From assembly GCA_950295325.1 (NCBI GenBank), contig OX485804.1, positions 4,650,001 to 4,714,000 on the forward strand: a DNA stretch of 64,000 nucleotides. The letters are read 5' to 3'. Positions within the stretch are counted from its first letter, which is position 1. Each line of letters starts with the position of its first letter. Below, piece after piece: positions 11,936 through 23,900 of the stretch. Source of the stretch: Polytrichum commune. Taxonomy: Eukaryota; Streptophyta; Polytrichopsida; Polytrichales; Polytrichaceae. A model generated the notes under the pieces. It did not search any database. It saw only the letters and a program-made list of their open reading frames with translations, and was not told where the DNA came from. The position numbers and the translations under genes are program-made.

Positions 11936-14900
11936 CCCTGGAATGATAATCAAGTTGAAAAATGATGTAATTGCCATTGAGAATAGATTATGTCCATCAT
12001 AGAAATTTTCTTATGGTAAACACACATTCAATCACATCCATCCCACTCAAAAAATGCATGATCTTTAATTTATTACTACAATTAATTAACTATTGAATTA
12101 AGCAATAAAACCTTGCTCAAGGAGAACTATACACAAAACATTGTAGAAATGAATGGTGTTTCCAATCCATAACCAAAAAAAAAAACATAATGACAAATCG
12201 TGCAGGAACGTGGAGTTAATGTGGTTGGCCATTGCATGGTTTCAATAACAAATCGATGGTTTGAGGTTTTTATTAGTGAGGACAACCTTACCTCAAGATG
12301 GGAAACTTACATGTGTGTGTTCCAAAATTAGCTATGTAACCCCGCGTTGGGTTTCCATTCAAATTTGTGTGCAGACAAAGAGAGATCAAGGGTTCTCTTT
12401 TTGTCTGCTCTTTTTCTCTTTCTTTATCTTTTTTAGCGCAAATTGAAAATTCAATTGCAAAAAGAACCCAAAATACAACCAACACGGCCGAACCAACGCA
12501 GCTCGAGTGGAAATCAAGAAATAATGCTCATATGTGGTCTCTCTCTCTCTCTCTCTCTCTCATGTCCTCCCCATATATGTATAATAGAGTGCAGAATATG
12601 ACTTGCCAACCAACTACCGTTTATGATTAGATCGGCCAACTTCTGGAGGTCCTTTTCGCAAACCGAGTCCGAATCTCATCTCTCTAACCTCCTACCAACC
12701 AACATTATTATTTTTAGGTGATTTTGACCACTTGCATGAGATGTCCTACCATGGACGTACACACCCTACTTATTTCCTAATGCATTTCTAGGTAATGCAC
12801 CACAAGTTATTTGATGCACACTTCCACTACACCTTCAACACCTTAGCGTTGTCAACCCTAATGAACATGTTAGCTTACAACAAAATCAATAATAAGATAA
12901 TACCAACAATGAAACTACTTTAAATTCATTATTCAAATGTGAGCTCAAATAAGCACCCATTATATTTCTAAGCAAATGGTAAGTTTGTATTGACCTTTAG
13001 ACCACGAATAAACTAAGATTAAACTTTTAAAGTTTTGGTGAACAAAATAGATCTAGATAGTCTTACTAAATGCCTAATTAGTTTCACCCAAGTTCAGTTG
13101 TCGTAGAATAACAACTTACACCTTTCTAATGGAATCCAATTATTATAATGCAACCCAAGGTGGTATAACCTCTAATATAAATTTTTTATGAAGCCTATAT
13201 TATCTTTTTTTTTAAATTGTGAGTTGCGTCAAAGAAAAATCTATAATTTTATGTTAATTTTTTTGAATGAAGTAAATTTTACTAGACTATAAATAAAAAA
13301 TTAATATCTACACAGGGATAAAAAGAAAAACTTGTAGGATATGAAGACTATAGATAGTTGTAATGAAATTACATAGTTGGCTATACTATAATAAAAGTTC
13401 TCTTACAAGAACACTTATAACTTCTAGAAAGAGTTATAGATTTTAATAAGGCTGATTTGGTTGCAAAAGAACTTCAAGATCTATGTACACATATAAGATA
13501 TATGAGAATCGGACTTAGCAATAAGTTGTGGGAAACTTTTGAAGTCAATAGTCTTTATCTATTCAAGATCATTTAAAATGAAACATTTAAAAAATAATTA
13601 GCATTTATCTACTGACTAAGGAAGAGTCAAAGTTTAATACAAACAATAAGAAATATCTCTCTCTCTCGCTCTCTCTCTCTCTACATATATATGTATATAT
13701 ATATATGAAGTAAGAATAACCTCGCTTCTTCTTAAGAAATACTAGTTCTCAAACTACTAAAAAATACTAAGTTGTGGGTCCTTAGACAAAGAGTGAGGTT
13801 GTGTAAACTCGAAGAAGGTCAAAAGAGATTGGAACCAAAGTTGAAGGAGATAGTCCCACAACAACATGTTATTGATGCTTTAGGTGTTGTATACCCACAA
13901 TAATATATGCAAGAAGGGTAGGAGGAGTCTTTTAGCAAATACATTGATATCTTGAAGGATTTCCATTGTAAGCTGAAGTCAATAAAGATGGAGGATGGAA
14001 CAACACACTTCATGCCTTTGTTCAAGAGGAGCTCAATTCACATCAAGGCATGTTCAAGATGGTCATGAAAAGCAATAGCAAGGCAAGAATGTTGCCATCT
14101 TTTGATTCGAACCCTTTGACTTGGTTGTGGAAGACATTGAATGCTAGCCACCTCCTAACCCAATCCATTGGTAACATGCATGTACTCTCATAATTTCTTT
14201 ACCTTGGAAGATTTTTCATATGACAACACCTTTGACATGTGGATAGGTTCCGTAGAGTGTATGAGGTATGATGTGTAGTAGGTGAATATGTAGAACACAT
14301 GATCTACACATTGAGACAAAGCTTCCACCTCATGTTTGTAGAAGTTGAATAATTTCGAGCCATGCAAAAATTGCACAATATTGACCTCTTAAATAAAGCA
14401 TCCAATGATGCATCTTCTCTTGTTGCCCATTTTGTTGCAAAGTGACAATGTTGTGTTTGTACAATGTAACTCAAGCTTGGATTAACTTTGGGATTCTTGT
14501 TTTCGGTTGTCAAAATTTAAATTGGAGCAAACTAGCTTTGTCACTTCTTGTATGTAAAGCCTTATTTCCTTCTTTATTGAAGAGGAAGGAGTCATATTGC
14601 AAAGTCCAAGAAGTTGTTGGAGCCAACCCATACCACATACAAAACAAAATGTAGCCACATAGTCATTCTCAACAGTTTTCTAGAGGTAGCATATGACACC
14701 CCCTAAAAATTACCAAAGCCTTTTCATTTAATCATTCAATTTTATTTTATCGCTAGAGTAGCCCTCACCACGCCCATAGTGGTGGCCATGGCACTTATTA
14801 TTGTAAATTGAACAAAAAGGGGTTGTCACTGGCATAAGTGGAGCCTATACAAACACTCCGCTCAAACAACTCAAATTCCCACTTGTCGAAATGAAAAAAC

Positions 14901-15890
14901 TAATGAACAAGTCCACCAAATGTCCATAATATACCTCACATACATGATTTTAAACAAACAAAAATTAGACAACAAGCAAGTCCCCCATTGACCCCCCCAT
15001 AACAAAACCATCACCCACCCCCCCCCCCCTTTACCCACACATACACACACATTCTTGTGTGCACTTGCTTAACATGTTACTACAAGGAGCCCCACCCTCT
15101 AAAAAGATGGAAGTAACCTTAGTCTCAAAGCTCGGTAAAACATGATTAAGGCAAGGAAGAACGGGCTCGCATTCACGTCGTTGTCAAACAATAACGTTGA
15201 TGTTCATTCAATTTATTTATCTAACAATGACAAAAAACCTCAAGACAAGAAAGTGGTAAGGAGATTTTGACAAGAAGAACTAAGATTACTTGAGTCAAAG
15301 TAAAAGAAATATGAGTTACTACTATTGGACTCATGACAATGGGGTGCTGGACATTTTAAAAGAGAAAGAGCACTATCAAGAGACATTTTATGACAAACAT
15401 TCTCTCTCACCCTCCCTCCCTTTCTAGTTCTAGTTCTTGACTATTGCCATGTTACATAAAAATTCAAGTTTAAACTTTTACATTAATAGACCTAGCAAAG
15501 GTCTCTTATGTAAAACGAATGATATAAACTGTCATATCTACACACATGGAAAGAAGTCATACTTACCATGGAATGGATGTAACAGAGATACAAATGAATG
15601 AAGTAAAAATAGGGTTACGAGAACTTACCACACGTAAGTACTACAATATAAGCCCTTAACCCTAAAAAATACCTTTTTTTTACCATTCACGCAAGTGAGA
15701 GGTGCGGCGAGCTCTGGGTATACACATTAGGGTAATAGATACGTGCTTGAAGTAAGAGTAACTAGGGTTCATCACCAAGAGGAGTTTTCTACTTGGAGTA
15801 ACCCAATCATGGCAAAAGAATAGGTTTGAACACCCATATGTTGTTTTACAATGAGTGTTGGAGGTTGAAATACTTTGGTGCATTTGAAAT
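11936..15890. other. Intergenic, AT-rich, no gene seen
   Basis: Only short frames are present. CT microsatellites lie at 12538-12560 and 13655-13682, the second followed by a TA tract to about 13706. The stretch 12420-12500 shares the phrase TCAATTGCAA plus adjoining sequence with about 25790-25840, so it is repeat-derived. C-rich runs lie near 15018-15027. Confidence 0.4.
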
Positions 15891-15894
15891 GAAC

Positions 15895-17480
15895 TAAGTG
15901 TGTGTGACATGGATAACAACTGGGTCTTGCTGTTATTTACCTCGTGTACGTAACTAATCCTCAATTGTTTGTTGGTTGGTTGCATGGGCACAGGTGAGGC
16001 AGGCCCTTCACACAATCAATGCAGTGATGTATTGTGATTATGACATTTTATGCACAGATATTGGTTGAGGTTACTAGGTACTTCTCCTTAGTAAGTACAA
16101 CATACATGTGGTGTTATAGTTAGATGTACTTGATAAGGAGGCAAGAAGGTTGGCAATTAGCTTCCAAAGCATGGGATACATGGGGAGATGAATACCATAT
16201 GATAGCAAAAAATCCAAATAAGGTATGTATTCTTGCAAGGCAAACTAGGTATGCAAAGTGTATATGTGTAGTACAACACATACTATGAGACATTAGGCAA
16301 ATGACTATGTTATGCAATGTGGTACTATACTATCAAATAGGAAAAGACATGAAACATATATAGAGAGAGTCTTGAGGATGTTCCCACCCACCCACCCTTG
16401 TATTGCAAAGAGGAAGAAATTGAAGGATTTGGCCTCTGAAAAGAGGAAGTTCAAACTTTGTACAAGTTTTGAAAAGTCATCTATATATATGTATATATAA
16501 AAATATATACCTTGCCATAAAAGACTAGTTATGCCTTAAAACTTAACCCCAAAGGACTAGTTACTTTAGGATTCCAAAAAGGTTGAACTATAAAACATCC
16601 ACCATAGATTTAGCAGTATGCATCTATGGATGAGGATGTTTACCTAATCCTATATTAAGAGGAAGGAGACATGAGAGCCTCCTTTCCAAGGTTAAGTAGG
16701 TTTAATAGTTTACCCTAAGTAACTTAGAGGACTAGTGTGAAGTGGTGAGCTTGTAGGAAGTGCATGTAAACTACCTCAAGTTTTGGATACTCAAGCTTCA
16801 AATGGCCAAGGATTAGGTAAAATACTCAATGATAGTATTGGGTATGGTTTGGTACAAAATATATGGTTTTGCCGTAATTGTTTGTGTGACATAGATAACA
16901 ATTGGGTTTTGTTGTTATTCGCCTCGTGTATTTTACTAACCCTCTCTTTGGATTTGGTTGGTGGCATGGGCACATGTGAGGCATACCCTACACAACTTTG
17001 ACAGCTCTCTTAAGAGTTATATACCATCTTCTTTCAAGAATAGTGTGTGTAAAATGTAAAGATATTCCACAAAGTAAGGTGGTATGTATGATTACTTTGA
17101 GTGGAGTTTGAACCTTGAAGTATGTTTGGTGAGTGTCTCAAGATGCCATTTTGAGTTTGACAATGCATATATTAGATATGGAATGCAACATATTATGTAA
17201 GGGGACACACAAATTAACCTTAGTAGTTTGATGCTCAAAGGTTTTGTTTGTTTAGTTAAAGTATATACCAAGAAGGGTTGTTTATTAGAATATGATGACT
17301 ATTATGCAATGTCAGTGCCATGAGGGATGGTCCCACGGTCCCACCCACCCTCTTGGGTTTTGAAAGGTGCATAGATATGTGGAAGAATGGGTTGGCCTTT
17401 GAACAAGAGGATGTATTGAGAAAATAAATATAATATAAGCATAGATCTATGCAAGAAATCTCTCTCTCTCTCTCTCTCTC
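15895..17480 (+). repeat. Tandem duplication of about 980 bp
   Basis: The segment near 15899-16015 (TGTGTGACATGGATAACAAC, then TGCATGGGCACAGGTGAGGC) recurs at about 16880-17001 with the same order of blocks. Further shared blocks follow at 16305/17300 (TTATGCAATGT) and 16385/17340 (CCCACCCACCC then TTGGCCT and AAAGAGG/CAAGAGG). The spacing is about 980 bp. Both copies are diverged and carry no recognisable protein. Confidence 0.55.
17458..17480. repeat. CT microsatellite
   Basis: An uninterrupted TC dinucleotide run inside the second tandem copy. Confidence 0.85.
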
Positions 17481-18159
17481 CAAGTCTAGTATTCAATTTA
17501 AGTCCACATATCACTTAATCTAAAGGTATTTACATTGATATTATGTGTGCTTTTATTGTTAAATTTCACCACAACAATTAGGAAACATAGAACATAGCGT
17601 TCCATTTTTAAATGATAAGGTATGTAAGGTTAGACCAAATACTATTGTAGGTTGATCGCAAATTAGGTAGATTTGGTCAAATAATTAACTGATTTAAAAA
17701 AAATGTTAGGATGTCTATAAAAACATCTATGAAAAAATAGGAAAATTTATATATGTATATTTATGCATTTTAGCACATAAAATATCATGCATATAAATCC
17801 TTGTATTATTACTTATTTTTCATTCATTCATAGTTTGGGCTGAGCTTTCCAATGCATCAAATTTTCTAAAATGTAGGGATTTGGAGAATCATTTTCTTTC
17901 ATTTAGGGCATCTAGTCCGATAATTTTTGGAAAAGAAAGGTTTCATTATTTTGATTTATTTTCCGCCCAACCTACTATTAGCCTATGGTAGTCTAAGTTT
18001 TAAGTTGTGAATGGACAATTACTAAGTTCAAGTGGACATTTATTTCATTAATCTAATGACCGAGATAGCAAGTCATCAACTCACATGACTAAAATGTCCA
18101 TGCTTGATATTTTCCACTTTGAGGGGGCCTACATAATACATATGTAACCATATGTTGTC

Positions 18160-18620
18160 ATTGAGCATCATAACATTATTCAATTGCATGTTTGTGTTCC
18201 ATTCTATATTTAGCATATGACATGGACCTCACCCTAGAGGTTTGGATATGTGGCGAACTCTCTAATATTGTGCCAAGATGTAGGTAAGGGATGTTTCTTC
18301 TCGTCAAGTACTCAAGAAGAGGTAATACAGAGTGCACTCAAGTTATTTCCTTTTCAAATCAAATCAAGGACCATGCATGCTTCAAAGTTGGATGAACAAT
18401 AATTCTTGCGCATAGTGGCCGGAGTAGAACTGCACCCAAATTTCCAAGTTTTGCTTAAATGTACAAATAATAAATGAATATTCCCAATTTGTTTGAGGGG
18501 CCCATGGAATATATTTGACATATTCTAGGGCCATGGAACCAACCCACATGGCTAAATAATGCTATGATATTGACTTTCAAGCTTTATATGTTAGATCACA
18601 TGGTGTCCAAATTCAATGAT
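18160..18620 (+). repeat. Dispersed repeat, inverted relative of 62.78-63.21 kb
   Basis: Blocks such as CATAACATTATTCA, TTCCATTCTATATTTAGCAT, AATGAATATTCCCA and ACATATTCTAGGG occur in the same order in the reverse complement of about 62780-63210, with similar spacing. This supports two diverged copies of one element in opposite orientation. No coding capacity is seen. Confidence 0.55.
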
Positions 18621-18673
18621 TTTGATTATCTAACTTCTTTGAGGATTTGGTTCGTGTTTTTTTGTTAGTCTTA

Positions 18674-18938
18674 GGGCCATTTCACACATGAGACAGAAGG
18701 CTTGTGACCATTGTATCTAAGATCTCTCATTGGTCGAAAAGGCGTAGATCATCCAAGTTAACTTCACACTAGAAGGTGAAGGCTTAAGGGCCCATATATT
18801 CCCTAGAATTTGCATTAGACCCACCTCCAAGAGGTAGGCATGCTGCAAATTCTAGCATACCATATTAATATTTGGGAGAGAATCAAGGGCCCTCACATTT
18901 ACATGGTCGCGGCCATTGGCTTGTGTGTGAAGTGGCCC
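18674..18938. mobile_element. Tourist-like MITE (PIF/Harbinger type)
   Basis: The left end GGGCCATTTCACACATGAG and the right end GTGTGTGAAGTGGCCC are inverted repeats, and both sides are flanked by TTA (18671-18673 and 18939-18941), the target duplication of PIF/Harbinger elements. The length is 265 bp, with no coding capacity. It belongs to the GGGCC...TTCACAC family seen at 20761 and 30313. Confidence 0.7.
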
Positions 18939-19040
18939 TTACACAACATGCCAATACTCACGAAACTTGCACAATTCTCTTTCCAAATCGAGACACAATG
19001 ATAGATCACATGCTTTCGGAGTGTGACTCCCTTCATAACA

Positions 19041-19190
19041 TTATTAAGTAGTGTGTGTTTGTTCATGTGGACCCCGAGAATACAACTATGGGATGTCGTA
19101 GCTAGTGTAGATTTAGACGAGCTATGCTAGCTGCGACATCCCACAATTATATTCTTGGGCCCCACATGAATGAACGTACATTGCTTAATA
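19041..19190. mobile_element. Near-perfect palindrome (65-bp arms, about 20-base loop)
   Basis: The left arm 19041-19105 and right arm 19126-19190 pair along their full length without gaps. By eye about 52 positions are identical and nearly all the rest are transitions; in a plus-strand transcript eight of these would be G:U pairs. Both arms start with TTATTAAG at the outside and meet around GATGTCG(T/C)AGCTAG. This could be a foldback MITE or an inverted repeat able to make a small-RNA precursor. The function is not shown. Confidence 0.75.
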
Positions 19191-19382
19191 ATTTTATATT
19201 CATATGTCATTATTTAAATGTTGAATTTGGATGGGGGAAAGATATGAAGGGAATTCTCCCTAGAAAAATTGTGGCTTACACTCATGTTCACATAATGTGT
19301 TATGAAGATTTAGTTATATTATGCATGTTGTGAATTTGATTAAAATGTTTAGAATAATGGGCCGACTTGACATAAGGAAGAT

Positions 19383-19740
19383 GTGCCTAACTCGGTGTTT
19401 GATCTGAAACAAACGCTTGTACTTGAGTGGTATATAGTTGGATGCGAATCTAAAGATGAACATAAAAAAGACACGTGTTGGAAATTTGATTGGACAACAT
19501 GTTCAAAATTTGCTAACTGTTTTAAATGCAATAGTCAACATAATTGGGGGGGGGGGGCTATATGATCATTTAATAACTAAAAGATTATTCACTTTAACAA
19601 TGAATATGATAATCAAATGAATTCCAAAAATGATGAGGAAAGTGGCTATTGCATGACTTGGAATTGCTAATCATCTCACCTTGCACCCACTAATTGCATG
19701 TTCATATCCTACGAGAAGTGGGTGCATAGCAAAAAAAATG
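19383..19740 (+). repeat. Dispersed repeat family R6, copy at 19.4 kb
   Basis: The characteristic order is GAGTGGTAT, then AAAGACACGTGTTGG, ATTGGACAACATGTTCAAAA, a G-rich run, CTATATGATCA, and finally CATATCCTACGAGAAGTGGG. Relatives lie at 33090-33385 (-), 43857-44255 (+, inside an intron), 47020-47200 (-), 50525-50720 (-) and 50985-51165 (+). The G run expanded here (19548-19557). Confidence 0.6.
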
Positions 19741-19984
19741 TCCATTTAAGACCTGCTTACCTTAGTTGACACATCCACAACATATTTTACATGTTGACAA
19801 CTTCTTAGTTGCTAGGTAAGATTAAAACTGGTTCACACTTGAGATTATTGGTCTTGCTAATTCTCAATACACAAGGGAACTTGCGAGGTAGTAAAGTTAT
19901 TTGTAAAGTAAAGCAAATGAAACCATGGCTTTAGTCCCAACCCTCTGTTTATGAGAATCAACACAAAGTCACCCAAGTTTTCTT

Positions 19985-20290
19985 AATGCTTAAAATTATC
20001 ATACGAAAAGAGGGATGTTGGGCTATTAAAAACCATATTTATAGCTTGTCCTCCTAAGATGGGTGAGCCAAGCTAGCCTTGCATAGGAGGATAAGGGATT
20101 GAGGATAGTGGGTCCCATGTGCATACCCTATTTTAGATCCTAAAATCCTCTCAAAATTTTACGAGGTGGGAAAAGAGGTCATCACCGTTTCACCAAACTT
20201 TCAAAATAAGCTCCGATAAACAACAAGATACACAAGTTCTTATTAGATAGTTTTCTAAAAGAAGGATCAAACCTACAGTTTTGTCCCTCT
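19985..20290 (+). repeat. Dispersed repeat, relative of 34.2-34.48 kb
   Basis: The blocks GGGCTATTAAAAACCA, GCCAAGCTAG, TTGCATAGGAGG and TAGATCCTAAAA with TCTCAAAATTT match the order at 34200-34480. The copies are diverged and no protein is recognisable. Confidence 0.45.
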
Positions 20291-20760
20291 TTGAAGCTCT
20301 TTGAGGGACTTTACAAATAACTCTAACTTGGGGCCGGTTCACACAAGTCCCAATGAACAAGGAGAACCGACCACTAGTTACAAATGAACTGTTGAGTTTG
20401 AGAAATTATCAGTCCAAATTCAAGACCTTAGGAAAATTAATGTTCTATTTAGAGGAATTTACAACATATTACTCAACTTAATAAGAAAACTTGAAAGAGA
20501 TCAACATGTATCTGGTTGATCTTGGAAACACTACGAGATCTAGACTTTTTATGCCAAAAAAAATATCATGATACATTGCAAGGTCCCAAATCCTAAGTCT
20601 CAAGCATGACATGGATCCCTACATGGGAATGTTTTTTGGAGGTGAGGCTTGGGACTAGTGTTGAGAGTTGGGTTGAGCAAAAAACTAGACCCAACTCTCA
20701 ACACAAAACCTGCAAATATTTGTGCATAGAATAATCAAGATCCGACTTCGATGATAATTA

Positions 20761-21112
20761 GGGCCGGTTCACACTATGGCCACCCTTCGAGAGGAGAAGC
20801 ACTTGGACCAATGAAAATGCAAAAATGTCCAAAGTCCTTCCTCTCGGCCTTCACACTAGAGGCTGAAGTCCAAAGGACGTCGCCTCCAAAAGAGCCTAGG
20901 TGGCAACACTTTTAGGAAGTTATGGCACCAAGAGTTCGGCCTCTCGAGCCATGTTTGGGTCGAGCAAAATGCTCGACCCAAACTTCCGTCGAGAGGCCGA
21001 ACTTTTTTTCATTAAAATATTAAAAATCTGAATATAGCTTCTCCTCTCGACATAGTTTGGTCCAGAAAAGTGATGCTTCTCCTCTCGACTTGGGCATAGT
21101 ATGAACCGGCCC
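20761..21112. mobile_element. Tourist-like MITE (PIF/Harbinger type)
   Basis: The ends GGGCCGGTTCACACTATGG and CATAGTATGAACCGGCCC are inverted repeats flanked by TTA (20758-20760; 21113-21115). The length is 352 bp. The interior has CTCTCGAC and CCTTCACACTAGAGGC, shared with the element at 30313. It may sit inside an older relative: GGGGCCGGTTCACACAAGTCCC near 20331 pairs with GGACTTGG...TGTGAACCAGCCC near 21150-21180. Confidence 0.75.
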
Positions 21113-21403
21113 TTAACCATACTTTCATGTTTTCTCAAGGCTCAAAAAGTCGGGACTTGGCGTCCCATGTGAACCAGCCCTAATTATCTCAACACACATA
21201 GAAGGTTTTTCCTCAAATACCTTGCAGTGAAGGTATACCTCATGAAAGTATAGCTCTAAATACTGCAAAGAAAGCCTTGAATGGAAGATTGAATAGAGGA
21301 ACTGCGTAAGTTAAGAGTCGAGTCTTAGCTAAATGAAGCAATTCAACAAATGCTTTTGAAATGCTCCTTCAGATCTATCCAATGGGCCATCACCCATTCC
21401 AAT

Positions 21404-22859
21404 GGCAGACACTAAAGTATACCCATCGAACTTATAGGGGAGCCAGATTCGGGCAGGGGCAGCCGTCCGCCCAATTTTTTTAAAATATTATGGATCCGAC
21501 CGAAAATTGCTGTCCGCCCGCCCGCCTTCAAAAAAACCATTGCCCTTGCATTCTTGAAGACCACTTATCCACAAATCCCATATTGAGTGCATTTCACCTT
21601 CAAGGTCCAAAATCCAATATATATGTTCACTTCCATTGAGTAAATAAGCGATTGACTGGGATTTCATTTTCAAAATGAAATCGCCAATAAAGCATGTAAA
21701 TAACTAGGAAGTCAAAAATATTATAAAACCCTCATTAGCACCGAGGTTATGATTTTTGTGACTTGCCATTGCAAGGGTCTTTGTCATTCTAAAATGGAAA
21801 TAAAATTAGTGGTTTTATTTTTAGTATGTTCAGTATTATAATCTCTTAGTTAATACCTTCTACTTTCACAAAGTTTCCATACACATTTAAACTAATTAAG
21901 AGTGATTCAATGTAATTAAGTCTAGTTAATTCTAGCATAACACATTTGCAAATATGGATTGAGCGCATAACACATTTTTCAAATGTGGATCTAGTGCATG
22001 ACACATTCGCAGACCTAGATCCATATTTATAAATATGTCATGCGTCATATTCATATTTACAAATGTGCCATGCACAAGATCCATATTTACAAATATGTCA
22101 TGCATCATATTCATATTTACAAATGTGTCATGCATCATATTCATATTTACAAATGTGTCATGTGTCATATTCAAATGTGTCATGCACTAGATCCATATTT
22201 GTGAATGTGTCATGCATCTTATTCAAATTTACACTACATCTAGGTCTGTGAATGTGTCATGCACTAGATCCACATTTGAAAAATGTGTTATGCGCTCAAT
22301 CCATATTTGCAAATGTGTTATGCTAGAATTAACTAGACTTAATTACATTGAATCACACTTAATTAGTTTAAATGTGTATGGAAACTTTGTGAAAGTAGAA
22401 GGTATTAACTAAGAGATTATAATACTGAACATACTAAAAATAAAACCACTAATTTTATTTCCATTTTAGAATGACAAAGACCCTTGCAATGGCAAGTCAC
22501 AAAAATCATAACCTCGGTGCTAATGAGGGTTTTATAATATTTTTGACTTCCTAGTTATTTACATGCTTTATTGGCGATTTCATTTTGAAAATGAAATCCC
22601 AGTCAATTGCTTATTTACTCAATGGAAGTGAACATATATATTGGATTTTGGACCTTGAAGGTGAAATGCACTCAATATGGGATTTGTGGATAAGTGGTCT
22701 TCAAGAATGCAAGGGCAATGATTTTTTTGAAGTCGGGCGGGCAGGCAACAGTTTTCGGTTGGATCCATAATATTTTAAAAAATTGGGCGGACGGCTGCCC
22801 CTGCCCCTGCCCGAATCTGGCTCCCCTATAAGTTCGATGGGTATACTTTAGTGTCTGCC
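21404..22859. mobile_element. Large Mutator-like foldback element with 9-bp target duplication
   Basis: The ends read GGCAGACACTAAAG and its complement CTTTAGTGTCTGCC. They are flanked by CATTCCAAT (21395-21403) and CATTCGAAT (22860-22868), a 9-bp duplication with one mismatch. The two arms are nearly identical inverted copies of about 620 bp each (to about 22020 and from about 22245) around a short tandem-repeat centre. Each arm carries the same 61-codon open frame starting MKMKSQSIAYLLNGSE, on opposite strands. This frame is conserved only because the arms are copies and shows no known domain. The outer 120 bases are GC-rich, unlike the rest. Confidence 0.8.
22021..22200. repeat. 30-bp tandem repeats at the foldback centre
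   Basis: About five full units and one shortened unit have the form AAATGTGTCATGC, ATCATATTC, ATATTTAC. The unit length is a multiple of three, so the minus strand stays open as a 10-residue repeat (HDTFVNMNMM-like), a by-product and not evidence of a gene. The units also resemble the inner part of each arm. Confidence 0.75.
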
Positions 22860-22914
22860 CATTCGAATCCACCCATCTAGCATGATTGAGTATCCCAATT
22901 AGAGTGTGCTACTA

Positions 22915-23898
22915 CAGTCAAGACTCTATAAATGTTACATGTCAGGAGTAGCAAAAAAATAACATATATAGAATTATAACAAGTAACACTTATAGAATTC
23001 ATACCGATGATTAATAACATTTATAGAAATAACACTTAAAATTTACAAACATGAAGAACATAACGTTTTATAAAAATAAAAAATAAAAGTACAAATGATA
23101 ATACATAATTCAACTAAACTAATTGAAAGAAGTAATCTATATAGTCGTAACTTGACGAGATTCTTCCAACTAAACTAACCGAAAGAAAGAGTCTATAATA
23201 GTATGACGAGAAACTTACAAATGATGGGATGAAACTTCCTTATGGAGTCCTTGAAATGCTCATGATGTGTGACAGGGCATAATTTGGTAAAATTTTAGAG
23301 TATTTCTTCAAAGTCTCTAGGGAACGCTCAACAACACTAAATCCTACAACTTCTTCTACCACATCAACCATAACCTCATCAACATCGATTTCTTGATGTT
23401 ATGAGAAATACATATCCAAGAACTCCTCATCGGTAGATTCATAGGGGTTGTTTAAATCAAACTCCATCTCATAAATGAGGTATTCATGAGCATTCATCAC
23501 ATCACCCACCTCACTATCATATGATAACAATGTCAGTTGAGGTAGTAGAGTAGCAACTTCATCAACCTCTACCAAGCGCCTAGCTTCCTCTATCTTCCTC
23601 TCAATAGAGGTTGAAATAACACCCGTGTGCCTCCAACAATTTTGAATTGTTTGCAAAGAATATGGGATAAATATGATTACATGTTTAAAATGTATGCTCT
23701 TGTATATTATTACCTTGATTTTCTCAAAATTAACACTTATAGAGGTGCAATTACCAGAGAAGAGAGTAGAGCATGTTATAACACTTAACACATAACACTC
23801 ACTAGTCTTACCAATTGTGTTTTTGTAGGTAGTAAAATTTTCTTAATATATATGAAATTATAACACTTATAAGGGTAACACTTATAGAGTCTTGACTG
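22915..23898 (-). mobile_element. Pogo-like (Tc1/mariner) element with TA duplication and transposase tail
   Basis: The ends are inverted repeats starting CAGTCAAGACTCTATAA, flanked on both sides by TA (22913-22914; 23899-23900), as in the pogo/Tigger group. Subterminal copies of AACACTTATAG are frequent near both ends. The length is 984 bp, too short for a whole transposase. The minus-strand frame inside encodes only the C-terminal tail, so this is an internally deleted copy. It was inserted 46 bases from the foldback element's right end. Confidence 0.75.
23399..23791 (-). pseudogene. C-terminal remnant of a pogo-like transposase
   Basis: The 130-codon frame contains SLQTIQNCWRHTGVI, the pattern typical of the end of the DDE domain in pogo/Tigger/CENP-B-like transposases, followed by an acidic tail (MNAHEYLIYEMEFDLNNP). 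The DNA-binding and catalytic Asp-rich parts are missing. The first residues before the NCW motif are probably non-coding sequence in frame. It lies wholly inside the 22915-23898 element. Confidence 0.6.
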
Positions 23899-23900
23899 TA

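Noticed and set aside
21932-22183. 83-codon minus frame with 10-residue repeats
   Set aside because: A by-product of 30-bp tandem repeats whose length is a multiple of three; no other support.
22021-22200. Regular 30-bp repeats as a possible CRISPR array
   Set aside because: Units are contiguous with no unique spacers, in a plant foldback element; they are a plain tandem repeat.
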